DNA of 64,000 nucleotides from the NCBI RefSeq assembly GCF_910589235.1, contig NC_060975.1:1037501-1101500 (forward strand), given 5' to 3'. The DNA is from Vespa crabro. Lineage: Eukaryota > Arthropoda > Insecta > Hymenoptera > Vespidae. A model generated the notes under the pieces. That model did not search any database. It was not told where the DNA came from and saw nothing but the letters and a program-made list of their open reading frames with translations. This document shows, piece after piece, positions 49,969-62,010 of this stretch. The translations under genes were made by a program, and so were the position numbers. Positions within the stretch are counted from its first letter, which is position 1. Every line of letters starts with the position of its first letter.

Positions 49969-51156
49969 TAACGTTTGACATAGAATCGATCGCAAAGTTC
50001 TTCATTAAACTAAACGAAGCTGGAATATACGTGGATTTATTTAATAACCATAATTCCTAAATATCATTTATCTATTATTTCGACAAGTTTTATTGAGATA
50101 ACATTCGTTGATTCGAAATCTCGTGATCCATCCAAAGGTGATTTTAACGAGCACATTCGTTCCGTCGTTGTTGACCGTGAACGAGACACGATAGACGTCA
50201 CATCGAAAAAGATCGACACGCTGGCGCTAATTCAACGATATGTAATTGTTATGTAAGTAAAATAATAATTGGCAATGTCCTTCCTTCTCTTTCTTCCTTT
50301 TTTCCTTCCTTCTTTCCCTAATCTATCATGCCTCTTCCGTTCGACTACGATACTTCCCTGTATATTTTTTCTTTAACGTCCTACATAAAAAGAAAAAAAT
50401 CCTTGTTTTTTTCAACGACTCAAAGAACGGAAGTGGACGGGGATGTGTGGGGCCGGGAAGATCCTAAGAAGAATTATCGATCGACCATTACAAATTCCGT
50501 ATAGATATCGGAATCGTTATCAGCTTCGTGACTCTCTCGAGGTGTATCGATATCTGATTTATTATTGAAGTTTCCCCTTAAATAATCATTCCGAATGATA
50601 TTTCGTTAGACCTCAATTGATCGACGAAACTGCGAATGCTGAAGTTCGATAACGAAGAAAATCTATTACGATAAAGAATATCTCTGGTCGCAAAGTTCTT
50701 TCTATTTCTTTTATTTCTGTTTTTTCTTTTTCCTTTTATTTTTTATTTCTTTTTCTTTTTTTTTTTTTTTTTAGTTATTTACATGACACTCAACGACAAC
50801 GGCAGGCAAATTTTTTTCGTTTTTTTATCTGTAAAAAAATATTCCTCCTCGAACGATCGAACGAAAAATCCAACAATACAATGGAATAAAAGATACTAAT
50901 TGAAGATTCGATCGAATTACGTTGAACGTAAAAATAATCGTTTAGAATTAATATGCCTCATCGGAATCGTTTATCTGCAAGAACACTTGACATTGACAAG
51001 ACACAGTGGTCGAATGATATATTATTTCTTTTTTTCTTTTTTTTTTTCTTTTTTTTTTTGTATCATCTTACAACGGTAACGAAATTTTCATTGTGAAGGA
51101 TCTTCGAAATATACTATATATAGATATGCGATATAATAATTCTATCCATTTTTTTT

Positions 51157-51194
<38 letters not shown>

Positions 51195-51243
51195 GCTTTG
51201 TATTTTTTTTTTCTTCTTTTTTTTTTTTTTACGCGGATTCGCG
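49969..51243. other. Non-coding block upstream of the SLC41 gene
   Basis: The stretch 50100-50260 is unique and GC-richer and ends in GTTAT before GTAAGTAA (GT at 50253), a donor that could close a distal leader exon. C/T- and T-rich tracts lie at 50280-50330 and 50690-50775. (CT)n at 51163-51190 precedes the promoter-like island. No coding exon. Confidence 0.4.
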
Positions 51244-51279
51244 TGCGCAGGCGCATCAGCCGCTTGTTAAAGCCACGTG
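51244..51279 (+). promoter_or_regulatory. Possible SLC41 promoter: NRF1-like box and CACGTG E-box
   Basis: TGCGCAGGCGCA (51244-51255) resembles the NRF1 palindrome with one mismatch, and CACGTG (51274-51279) follows 18 bases later. The two lie in a GC-rich island of about 90 bases within AT-rich DNA, as in housekeeping promoters without TATA. The distance to the start codon (2.2 kb) requires a spliced leader, for which 52155-52274 is a candidate. Confidence 0.3.
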
Positions 51280-52154
51280 CATTGAGATTAACGGTAACGC
51301 GAGATCTTAGTTCCTCGTGTTGCGATTAGACAATATGCTGATTCAAAGTACGTATAATATTTCGCAGAGTTTCATGATCGTCTACGTTTAACTACTAGAG
51401 CAATCGCGATGACGACAGTGCAACGACATTGAAATCAAGGTGGAGAAAAGAGGAGAAAAAGAAGAATAAGAAGAGGAAGTAGATTAGGGGAAAAAAAGAA
51501 AAAAAAGAAAAGAAAAGAAAAAAAAAGAAAAAGGGAAAAAGAAAAAAAAAGAAAAAGGGAAAAAGAAAAAAAAAATAAATAAAAAAATGAATTATAATGA
51601 GCAAGCTGGTGCTTATCGTTAGTGTTATCAATTACCGAAGCTCAACTTTTATATCCGTCTTAAGTAATAATGCTGACTACTGTCTAACGTTGCCGGTGAT
51701 GCCGACGATAATACGCTTGAATAAAAAATTAATCGGAACGTGATAATCAGCAATTCGATCTTGACTATCATTTTTCATTTTTAAAATATATCTATTCGAA
51801 TTTAATACGATCAAAATGTTACAATAATTTATTTTCATGCTAATCTGATTTCTAAAGTCTTTCAGTCTTTTCTCCTCTTCTCTCTCCTTTTTTTTTTTTT
51901 TTTTTATTTGGAAATATAGAAAAGTATCAGCTTCATGCAAAATTGTTTTACGCATCTATATTTTGTTCCGATTATGCAGATCGACGTTTAATAAAGAAAA
52001 ATATAATAAACAGAATTTAATTTAATCATTGAATAGGTCAGAAAATTCTCGATCGTGGAATGTTACTAACTGCGCTCTTCTATGTTTCTTTATCTTCACA
52101 AGATTTAATTAAGATATAACGCAACATGTTCTTTATTTTTTGTCACACGTTTAG

Positions 52155-52274
52155 ATACTCTAGATTAAGGCTGACGGAACTGGGCAGAGCTGACGTGAAA
52201 TTGTCTCAGGTTGATCCTGGAATCGGCGACTTTGGGATAAAAAATTATCGTACCGTACGTCAGCACCGAATTCG
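52155..52274 (+). other. Candidate leader (or coding) exon upstream of SLC41
   Basis: Bounded by a good acceptor (pyrimidine-rich, CACACGTTTAG; AG at 52153-52154) and a strong donor (ATTCG before GTGAGTTT; GT at 52275). Length 120 nt, a multiple of three. It has no ATG, as expected of a 5' UTR exon before the SLC41 start exon (which begins at 53437, two bases before its ATG). One frame is open throughout, with a mixed peptide including DPGIGDFGIKNY, but that frame would stop after joining 53437. Confidence 0.4.
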
Positions 52275-52333
52275 GTGAGTTTGAATTTTTTTTCTCGTCG
52301 AAAGATAAAATAATAATAATATAAAAGAAAAGA

Positions 52334-52382
<49 letters not shown>

Positions 52383-52706
52383 ATAGAAAAGAATATATAA
52401 AAAATGACAAATTGAACGTAATGAAAAATCGTCCAAATGTTAATTATTTCTTTTCAATCAGTATAATAGATATTAATGATGTTAATCATTGGATATTATG
52501 AGTCCGAACATGTCCATTTATTTCATATTCAAGTAGACATTCAGGATGAAAAGAAGGCCTTCAACTTTTTTCATGAATTTTTTTACCGAATGATTTTAAA
52601 AGTTAAACAAACATTAGCTCGTTTACGCGTTTGAAAATTATTCAATAATATGAGAAAAAAGAAAAAAGAAATAAATTGCATGTTTAATAAAGAGAAGGCA
52701 TTGTGA

Positions 52707-52844
52707 GAAATCGAAGATAAAAGCGACATAGTTAACGGGCCTATGGAACTTGTTAAAGAAGGATCCTTAATAGAGGGAAATCCCAAGATACTCGGAATAA
52801 AAAACGACTACAGCGACGCTGACATTTGTCAGGATAACAATGCT
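52707..52844 (+). other. Coding-like island between leader and start exon of SLC41
   Basis: 46 codons between stops at 52704 and 52845 encode an acidic, non-repetitive peptide (it includes NGPMELVKEGSLIEGN). No clear donor lies inside or after it, so it does not fit the transporter model. It could be an exon of another transcript, a pseudogene remnant or chance. Confidence 0.2.
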
Positions 52845-53081
52845 TGACAGAGATTAGTTTATAAACTTCGAAATTTAAAGATATGGTTAGTCAAAGAGGA
52901 ACCTTCCTAATCGAATATACTCGTTCTACCGTAGAACGATCGAGCGTGAAAGAAAACATTTGCATATCATGAAAGTTCAAATTTTTAGTTAGAAGATCTC
53001 GGCCTAAAAGTTTTTGAATAATTCAATGATTATTGGATTCCTTAAAGTGTCCAAGTGTAAAGTTGGCTCGTGTTAAGTATT

Positions 53082-53082
<1 letters not shown>

Positions 53083-53117
<35 letters not shown>
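53083..53117. repeat. 35-base poly-A tract
   Basis: An uninterrupted A run in the probable last leader intron of the transporter gene. A (TA)n run at about 53357-53403 follows it and ends about 30 bases before the acceptor. Confidence 0.95.
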
Positions 53118-53119
<2 letters not shown>

Positions 53120-53353
53120 AGAAGTATGAAAAAAAATTACACTAAGAAAGTTCCATTAGGAGTGAATTGTGGAAAATTATTGTTTTTGAAAATGACTCTC
53201 GGTCGATAAAATTCTTGGAAAATATTCGAGAAAGAGAAATTCTATTGGTTTAAATCCCGAACTAAGTCATTCGCGAATGTCCAAACTTTTTATGCATGAT
53301 CCTAGCGTCTTTGTATTGACGTATGTTACTGACATTATTGATTAAAAAAAAAT

Positions 53354-53412
<59 letters not shown>

Positions 53413-53438
53413 TTATATATGCACATCAAAATACAGGC

Positions 53439-54555
53439 ATGGTCGCTTTGCCGGTCTCGGGGACTGAACCATCCTTGCTGAACGTGACGAATATTCAATC
53501 GAATGGTTCAGAGAACTGCAATGAAAGCAGAAGTGCCGAAGTAATAAGACAAAGGATTATGGACAGAGCTTTCGTTATTCCACGTGTTAATATGTCGCCT
53601 AATAATGGTAATGACAATTACGCTTTAGAGTTCGAGAAGATCGACAAATCGGACAAGAAGAATTTCAATGTAACAGGTGACGGTATCAAGGCGGAACCTG
53701 TAGTATTGAAGAAGGTGGCAGGTGAGATAGATATTACATTCCTTTTTCTTTTTTCTTTTTTTTCTTTTTTTTTATCCTTTTACCTTATTTCTTTCCTCTA
53801 TTCTCGATAAACATCGGAAATTTATACATTAAAAGAGCAAGAGATATTTTTATCTCGTACTTCTACGTATGTATTTCTTTCTTTTTTTTTTTTGCCCTTT
53901 TTTTTTGTTCTTCTCTTTTTTGTTTTTTTTTTTTCTCGTTCTTATCCACATCCGCCAAACGTGAATCAATTGACTCTAAGAAATATCGCCGCGCATGCAG
54001 TTATCAATTATGCGAATTAACGCGAGATTAAAAGCATACAGCGAATAAGAAAAGAAACAGAAAAGAAAAGAAATAATTTTGTGCTAATAAATAATCATTT
54101 CGTTGATCACATCGTGGACCACGATAATGTTTCTTTGATGAGGATATATACACACACACACATATATATATATATATGTATACACACGTATGTTTGTATA
54201 TATGTACGTATGTGTTTATGTAATATAAGAAAAAAAAATAAAAATAAAAATACCGATAGAGATACGCGTAAACGATATATTATCGTCGTCACGGTCGTTT
54301 TCAATGAAAAGTATTAACATTGCGTATGTGAATATCTCGTATGTATTTAATGAAATTGAAAACGACGAAAGAAAAAAATAAGAATAATATAAAACGATAA
54401 ATGCAACGACGAAATTAATTCTTTTTAAACGAAAATAAATCTACATTTACGTACATCATACAGTATTTCATTTACGTTTGAACGTAGAAAACGTTGGAAT
54501 CGGATCTAAATGTTTGATGAAACTGATACGAGAATTATATTGAAGGAAGAGAAAA

Positions 54556-54612
<57 letters not shown>

Positions 54613-57116
54613 GGGAAGGTCCATCGCGTTAGATCGCGTTTAATAGGGAAGAAATTTGAGAATAAAAACGTTGACGATTTTTCGATAGCCGGCCTAAAAG
54701 TTCCTAATGGACAAACGAACAAAAAGGATATGCCATTGCTGAATCTTGGCAGCGGGGGCGGCGGTGGTGGTGGTGGTGGTGGTGTTAGTGGTGGTTCGTT
54801 ATCCAGTGGAAGTTCCATAGTGACCATCTCTTCCGTTGCAAATTCAGACCCCGATCCTGATTATCGGAATGATCCAACCGGAAATGGAAATGGGAGACAT
54901 CTAAGGACCGAGAAATGGTATCACACGACCCTACAAATTTCTGTTCCTTTCTTCATCGCTGGAATCGGAACTATTGGAGCTGGTCTTGTTCTCGATATGG
55001 TTCAGGTAATTATTATTATTATTATTATGATTATTTTTGTTTTTTTACAAAACAAATGTACTAACGAAAGAAAAAATGAAAAAGAAATGAACCAATCGTT
55101 ACTCTAATTACGCATCTCGAAAAAAAAAAAGAATAATAATTAAATAATCTTATGTTTTAGCACTGGCCAGTATTCAAATCGGTCAGCCAATTACTCATCT
55201 TGGTGCCTGCTCTGTTAGGATTGAAAGGAAATCTCGATATGTGTTTGGCATCGCGATTGAGTACTCAAGCAAACTTAGGAAATATGCATACATTACGTGA
55301 AATTATAAAAATGATCATTGGTAATATCGCGCTGGTACAAATTCAAGCGATCGTAGCGGCCATTCTGGTAGCAATATTTGCAATAATTGTTGGTGCCATA
55401 CAGGATACTGTACATCGAAACGAAGGGAGTGCAATTGTACCCTTCGAATGGAATTATGCTTTATTATTGGCAACTTCAAGCGTTTGCACGGCAACCAGTT
55501 CCTGTTTCATTCTAGGTAAAAGTCACATTATGTTTATCGATCAATGAATTTAAATACATCGATTATTATTAATGATCGTCAGCTGAATCAATAATCATCT
55601 ATAAATCAATTTTTATTTCGCGTCTTAAAAAATTCATTATATAATACGAAATTACACCGTAATTGTATACTTTTCCATATGTAATATTAGATAAGAATAG
55701 AAAATTAATTTTATGGCAAAAATAAAAAATATACTTTTTTCGCATGATTAAAGCATGATTAATGTATATACAGCTTGATATTTGCGCGACGTTATGAAGA
55801 ATTAATGTAATTATCTTTAAAATATATTTAAATAAAAATCTAACGAGGATTAACTTTACAGATCTTATAATGATAGCAGTGATCATGATATCCCATCGAT
55901 GCAAAATGAATCCCGATAACCTAGCAACGCCATTGGCTGCATCGGTAGGTGACGTCGTATCGATCAGTGTCCTATCGGCAATAGCCTCTGCATTTTTCGT
56001 AAGATTGCAAGAACAAGTTTGGATACTTTACGTCGTCATAATCTGTTATCTTTTATTTTTACCATTTTGGATTTACGTGGTTATGAAAAATAAATACACG
56101 AGAAACGTTTTAACGTCTGGTTGGGTACCTGTCTTATCTGCACTGTTCATCAGTGGGTATGTGTATCAATGATCATTAATTAATTATAATTAAAAGCAAA
56201 GAATATTAACTATCCAAAAATTCTAAGCAACATTATACCTAATATACGTAATTATGATTTCAGACTCGGTGGATTGATCCTAAACGAAGTTGTTGACAAA
56301 TTCAAAGGATTCGTAGTATTTCAACCTATTATAAATGGAATTGGTGGTAACTTGGTGTCAGTTCAAGCATCTCGAATCTCAACAATGTTACATCAAACTA
56401 GTATTTTGGGTATATTACCTCCACATGCAAAAATGTGGGTTGCTCCGTGGACAGCTCTATTCAAAGGAGGTATAAAACAAATATACATATACAAACATAC
56501 ATACATACATAAATACATATATTTTATTGTATGTATATAGTTCTAATATTAAATATTTGTTCATTTACAGCACCGTATGCCAAAACTGCGAGGATATTAA
56601 TCGGAATGGCGATTTGCGGTCAATTGGTATTCGTATTTGCGGCGGATTATATCAAATGTCAGAGGTCAACTGTGGATGCTTATTTTGTTGTTTCTTATAT
56701 CGTAGTATCTACTTTACAAGTGAGTATTATATTTACTCTTTAATTACGTATATTACATACACAAATATACACACCAACACATATATACTTATCATATATC
56801 TCGAAATTCTTTAGAGAAATTCAATATATCATTAATATATACATAATTTGATGATTCTTGATCGATAATTAATAATACTTGTAATCATTTTTAGGTAATG
56901 CTGTTGCTCTATATAGCACACGTGATAATTCATGCAATGTGGAGGCATAAAATAGATCCAGACAATTCTGCAATTCCCTATTTAACGGCATTAGGTGATC
57001 TAACGGGAACAATGTTCCTAGCATTAGCCTTCTGGTTCTTAACATCGATCCATCAGGAATATCGTTCCTGCGAGGATCTCGATGTTGTTAATGATTCAAC
57101 ATCGATTCCAACATAA
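53439..57116 (+). CDS. SLC41A1: Solute carrier family 41 (MgtE-like) magnesium transporter
   Basis: Seven coding exons, all GT..AG with matching phases: 53439-53721, 54689-55005, 55161-55515, 55862-56156, 56264-56469, 56571-56719 and 56895-57116. They total 1827 nt and encode 608 residues (mammalian SLC41A1/A2 are about 510-570). The family moves Mg2+ across the plasma membrane. The N-terminal 170 residues are cytosolic and hydrophilic with a Gly run near 117-126. The membrane part starts near WYHTTLQISVPFF (171). Two MgtE repeats are visible: the ion-site motif NPDN..P..SVGD (337-349) recurs as DPDN..P..ALGD (558-570). The acceptor before the start exon (AG at 53435-53436) means an upstream leader exon exists. 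Stop TAA at 57114-57116. Family assignment is firm; the member number is not settled by sequence alone. Confidence 0.95.
54561..54615. repeat. 49-base poly-A followed by six G, in an SLC41 intron
   Basis: Pure A from 54561 to 54609, then G6, ending 73 bases before the acceptor of the second coding exon (AG at 54687-54688). The transporter frame is open back through it as poly-Lys, but the phase of the previous exon selects the acceptor GATAG at 54688, so it is intronic. Confidence 0.9.
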
Positions 57117-57285
57117 ATTTTCTCATTCGATTGAGAAATTCTCAATGTTGATTATAATGTATATGATAGAAAAAAAAAGAAAGAAAAAAAAAAAAAATAA
57201 CTGACAGTTAGATGATTCTTCTAACAAATCATAGATTATATTCTAATAGAGCCCGATTCAAATATACGTAGTTCGGTATGTTCAA

Positions 57286-57317
<32 letters not shown>

Positions 57318-59354
57318 CAAAAAAAGATTAGAACATTGATCTGAACTCTATTGAATAGGGTATGGAATCCTTAACAATCAATAGAAATTTCTGACAAAGA
57401 AAGAGAGCCAGATAGATAGCTAAATAGATAGATAAATAGAGATTCTTTTTTTTTTATTAGAATCCTGTCAATTGCAATACTCACAATCCAACAATTACTT
57501 ACATACGTCTAATTGCATGTTCGTTTGTTCGTGGTTATACTAATCTCTTTCTCTACTCAGAAATTAACGATAATATCTATTCTCCGCATTGTGATATCGT
57601 GTGGGATAGATAAAAAAAAAAAAAAAAAAAAAAACAAAGAAAAGAAAAAAAATAAGAGTGAATTAAACGAGTATGAGATGTTTTGAGTGCAGTATAAAAC
57701 GTAATAAATAATTAAATAAATATACGTATGTATATATGTAAATTAATTAATTAATTAATCGATCAATGATATAACTACCTAGTCAAAGGATATTTCTTAA
57801 AAACGATAGAAATATAATGGACGAGCTCGAAAAAAAATATGGATACAAGTCGAATGGATTTATCGCGAATAACTATAATATTATCGTTGTAAACAAATTC
57901 TTAAGCCTGAAAAGAGAAAGAGATAGACTTTTACCCGAACTAACGATGTTTATAACGATGTTTATTATTATTATTATTATTATTATTATCAATATTATTA
58001 ATATTATTATTGAAAATAAAGAAGATAGTGATAAGGTGGAAAAAAAAGGGAATAACTAGCGGGAAAAACATTGTCACAATAAATTGAAAAAATGAAGGAA
58101 AAAAAAAAGGAAGATACAAAAAAAAAAAAAAGAAAAAGAAAATGAAAAAAAAAATAAAAAATAAAAGGAAGATGGAGAAATATGAAATTGTGAAATTCTA
58201 GATACCGATCGTCTCGTATGATCTTCTTATCTACAAAGAAGAAAACGAGCAATGATTAAATCGCACTGCCTATTAGTAACGTCACGTCCACGTCTAATTA
58301 CATAATCGACATTATCAAATGACGTTAGATAACGTTATATACATTTTCTGACATAGACGAACACGATAATCTATTTTTATGGGATGAAAGGAAAAAAAAA
58401 GAAAGAAATTAGGAAAGGAAGAATAAAAAAAAAAACAGAAAAAAATATAAACACATTTTTTTGAATAAATCTGACCTTCTCTTCGTCACGTAGATCAGCT
58501 TGAGTTAACTAAAGGATAAATAAAAGTAAAAAAAAATAAAAGAAAAAAGGATTACCAAAATGTCTTATCGAAAAGTTCTAGTATTATTTTGATTAATATA
58601 ATATAATATACCTTGTGAGTATTATTTTAATAATAATTTCTAATCAGATGATTAATTATTTTCTTATTATTAAAATATTTCCAATGGTCGCAAACGATTG
58701 TTATTTTTATTTTCCTTTGTTCTATCTGGCGAAATCGATAACGATCATAATGATCTTGATTTTAAATGACGCAGAAGATGAGAAACAAAAAAATAAGAAG
58801 AAGTAGAGACAAAAAATCCTTGGAAAATCCTAATTGGATAAATATAATTATACTATTTTCTAATTCGCATCTAACATACGTTTTAATAATACGTTGTAAA
58901 TATCTAGATCTATTTGATTGATACGTGGAACATTTAAAGTATACTTCGCTAATAAAAGATGTAGTATTACCGAAGTAAAAATTATGATAATTAATATCTT
59001 TGTATATACATTTTATCTAGATAAAATTTATGAAAAATATTGGATGTATATATCGATTTATGTATCGGCGATCAGTCAATGTGTTAAACGATTATCAACA
59101 TTAAAACGATGGCGTATAATAAATAAATGTTTGTTAAAAAAAAAAAATGTTTACAATTCCTTTGATTATTCCTAATCTTGTTTTTAAATCCCTATTTTGA
59201 ACATAAAGAAAAATAATCCAGCTAATCTCGAAGCTTTTAGGATCCTTCAAATAATTATTACGAAATAATCTTACTTACATGATCAGCTGATCGAATGAAA
59301 CAGGCATTATACTAAAATAATTGTTGACTTTCTCTCTCCCTCTCTCTCTCTCTG
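57117..59354. other. 3' flank of SLC41, AT-rich, no further gene on +
   Basis: Poly-A runs at 57187-57197, 57290-57317 and 57613-57634, (ATT)n near 57963-57990 and A-rich tracts at 58100-58165. The frames at 57817-58059 and 58918-59175 are AT-rich and start or end in repeats. They have no splice or family evidence and are left out. Confidence 0.6.
57703..57708 (+). terminator. Candidate polyadenylation signal for SLC41
   Basis: AATAAA 587 bases after the stop, with a second copy at about 57715. It is the first cluster of canonical hexamers downstream that is not inside a homopolymer. Use is inferred. Confidence 0.35.
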
Positions 59355-60581
59355 TTACCGAGCGATTCGTCCATTCGGGTATTTATGTGCAATAATCCAT
59401 TTATCCTTGCTAGAAAGTTCCATCGTCGAAGATTTCGTCGATACAGGAATGACCTGAAATAAAAATCAATTGTATCAATATAAGGAACAACAATGGACAA
59501 TGACTTATCCATCCTTATTTAAAATATTTCAATGTCTCCTTTACTATTATATTTGAGTACGTTGTTAAAAGTAACATATAACTTTCTCCTAATTTATCTT
59601 AAAACCTATAAAAAGAGAAAAGCAATTGGCCTTGGCTCGAAACTATTGTATGTTAAACAAATTTAACAGATTTTAAAATGTTTCATAAAATTTTCCTTTG
59701 TCATTACGAATAATACTCTTTAAAAAAGGTCAAATCATAAATCATATATTATAGAAATTCGAAATACCTGACGAAATTTGTCTATATATATAGTCGAAGT
59801 ATTAGTAAGAAATAAGTTAGTTCACGATGAGTTTCCACGGCATGAAAACGATGTTCCATATCGTGCTCGTTCTGACAATATTTCGGGAGTGTTACAGTTA
59901 TATCAATATAGTGAGAGTTCATGGAAATATTTCGACGTATTACGGAAGTAATAATCATGGAATTGCGAAAGGAAAAATCACGGAGTTTACGGATAAAAAT
60001 ATTTCAAACGAAGGTAAATAATAATCTATTAATAATTATATATGTGTAAGCAATAATATATAACAAATATAAAAGTATACATTTGTTATTAAAATATATT
60101 ATGTATATGTATAAAAATATATTGTATATATATATATATATATATATATGTTTGTCATTATATAAATATCTAATATCGCTAAGACATTAAAACGAGCATC
60201 TTAAATAAATCTACTTTTCGTTGATACAAGATACAAGAATAACAGGCGGAGAATACGCAACCGAAAGACAATTTCCTTTCATCAGTGTCGTACACCGACT
60301 CGTTGGTAATGGAGTGATCTCTCAATGTGGCGGAAGTATCCTATCGAAACGATGGGTATTAACAGCAGGCCACTGTATCGCAAAGTCGCCTCACAAATTT
60401 TTTCTCGTTTTTGGTATTATCGACAAGTCTGGTATCAGTTACGATGAAAACTTTGGTCCTGGAATTTCGATGATTACAACACGAGCGTACCTTCATCCAA
60501 GATATATAGAAGCTATCAATGACATTGGATTATTATACATGCCTAAAGATATTCCTTTTACAAGTAATTAAAAATAATAAC

Positions 60582-60620
<39 letters not shown>

Positions 60621-61338
60621 TAATTAGCAACTTATACTATAATTTACATTTAATGCACGTTCGTTTCTAACGAAATATAAATTAATTATATTATTTGTAA
60701 ATTATTATAGACTCGATTCAACCTATTTCACTTGCTGGTTATAATGATCTATACAAGAGTTACGAACATGCAACAGCAATCGTTATCGGATGGGGTAAAG
60801 AGAGAGCCACTGGTTCCACTACTCAAGCTTTGAAATATGCTCGACTGTCGGTAATTACTAACAGAGAATGTAGATTACATTGGCAAATAGACCAGAGAAA
60901 TATTTGTACAGCGTTTGGTTCTGGTCAACACGCTTGCCAAGTTAGTAATCGACCTATGATAATATTGCGCATATTAAAATCCATATATATATATATTATT
61001 ATTATTACTATCATTATACTAATAATTCTTCCAGGGTGATAGTGGTGGTCCTCTTATCGTGCAAACTACGAATAAACAATATATTCAAATTGGGATTGTA
61101 AGTTATGGCGATGCTAATTGTCCCAGTAATAAACCTGGTGTATACACAAGAGTAGCTGCATTCAGTACGTGGATCAATTTTATCACTAGAATACGATATT
61201 AAATTGCTTATATTATTATATACAGGTACATATATACATATATACCAAAATAATTTGTATTAGACAAAAATATTGCAAATATATAAAATATTCAATTATA
61301 TATTGATAACAAACAAATACCAAATTGCTTACACACAT

Positions 61339-61380
<42 letters not shown>

Positions 61381-62010
61381 GAATAATTTTTAATAGGCCT
61401 ATACTTAATGCATGAAAAAATTAAATTATAGATTAAATAATTCATTAATATCAAATACGATTAATTTATAGGTTATCTTACCTATTAAGATTCTTCTATA
61501 ATTGAGATAAAATAGGAGTATTAAAAGAGGATAGAAAAGAATTAGAAATTCATTGAGCTAAACTACGATGTTTACAGGACGAAGTACGGTAACGGAATGA
61601 AAGATCGTAGGCAGTATGCCGAGATAGGTTAAACGCTCGATTGTTTACATTTGCGAAACATTGCCGGCTTATGTGTTTGTTACCGGTACAGTTTGTATAC
61701 ATATCTATATATATGTATATACACTCGACCTATAAGAATGAATACAAACTTTACGAAAAAGATATATAAAAGTAGTAATAATATTTAATACGATTAAAAT
61801 TTGTCTATCCTTGACGTTATTACATTAATTCTCAAGATGATTTATATCGAATTTGTCGATTCGATCGTAATAATTTATAAAGAAAATTTTCAAGGCCAAT
61901 TAATGGCGTCGAAAAACGGTTAACTAGAACGAACGGGAATGAAACGATAAAAAAAAAAGGAATAAACGTATTATAATCGCGATTGTCATGATTAAACTAT
62001 GATACTTACA
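59355..62010 (-). CDS. Candidate minus-strand gene end enclosing the protease gene (last exon and intron)
   Basis: The last exon, 59453 down to stop TAA at 59355, follows the strong acceptor TTTTATTTCAG and codes 32 residues (VIPVSTKSSTMELSSKDKW... ending GRIAR). The intron begins at 62009 with donor GGAATT/GTAAGT. The two ends agree in phase 0. The penultimate exon is listed separately. The peptide is well mixed, not repeat-derived, and I do not recognise it. If correct, the 2.56-kb intron contains the whole + strand serine protease gene. Evidence is splice sites, phase and composition only. Confidence 0.35.
59783..59790 (+). promoter_or_regulatory. TATA box of the serine protease gene
   Basis: TATATATA lies 37 bases before the start codon, inside unique rather than repeat sequence. 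A start about 30 bases downstream would fall near GTTAGTTC (about 59816), an insect-initiator-like word, leaving a leader of only about 10 nt. A compact TATA promoter suits a strongly expressed secretory-tissue gene; that last point is inference. Confidence 0.5.
59827..61202 (+). CDS. Secreted S1-family (chymotrypsin-fold) serine protease
   Basis: Four exons, 59827-60013, 60231-60563, 60711-60940 and 61035-61202, join in phase to 918 nt, 305 residues. A hydrophobic signal peptide (HIVLVLTIF) is followed by a Cys-free pro-region of about 40 residues, then the activation site R65/ITGG (cleavage after Arg by a trypsin-like enzyme). The catalytic triad is complete: TAGHC His110, NDI Asp160 and GDSGGP Ser253. 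Cys pairs expected from the fold: 95-111, 227-239 and 249-279. The residue at chymotrypsin position 189, six before Ser253, is His247 (QHACQGDS), not Asp (trypsin) or Ser (chymotrypsin), so specificity is unclear. Gly at 216 and 226 leaves an open S1 pocket. No clip or CUB domain. Digestive, salivary, venom or immune roles are all possible; sequence does not decide. Single-copy in this window. Confidence 0.95.
61203..62009. other. 3' flank of the protease gene
   Basis: AT-rich. ATTAAA at 61420-61425 is the nearest plausible poly(A) signal. (TA)n lies at 61345-61380. The stretch 61560-61690 is unique and GC-richer, without an exon I can support. Confidence 0.5.

Noticed and set aside
54601..54688. 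Upstream extension of the second SLC41 coding exon through KKKK and following residues
   Set aside because: Phase 1 of the preceding exon requires an acceptor leaving two bases; GATAG at 54688 fits and restores a continuous N-terminal region, while the extension is an A-run translation.
57817..58059. 80-codon + frame after SLC41
   Set aside because: AT-rich, ends in poly-Ile from an ATT array and Lys/Glu from A-rich DNA; no family resemblance or conserved start signal.
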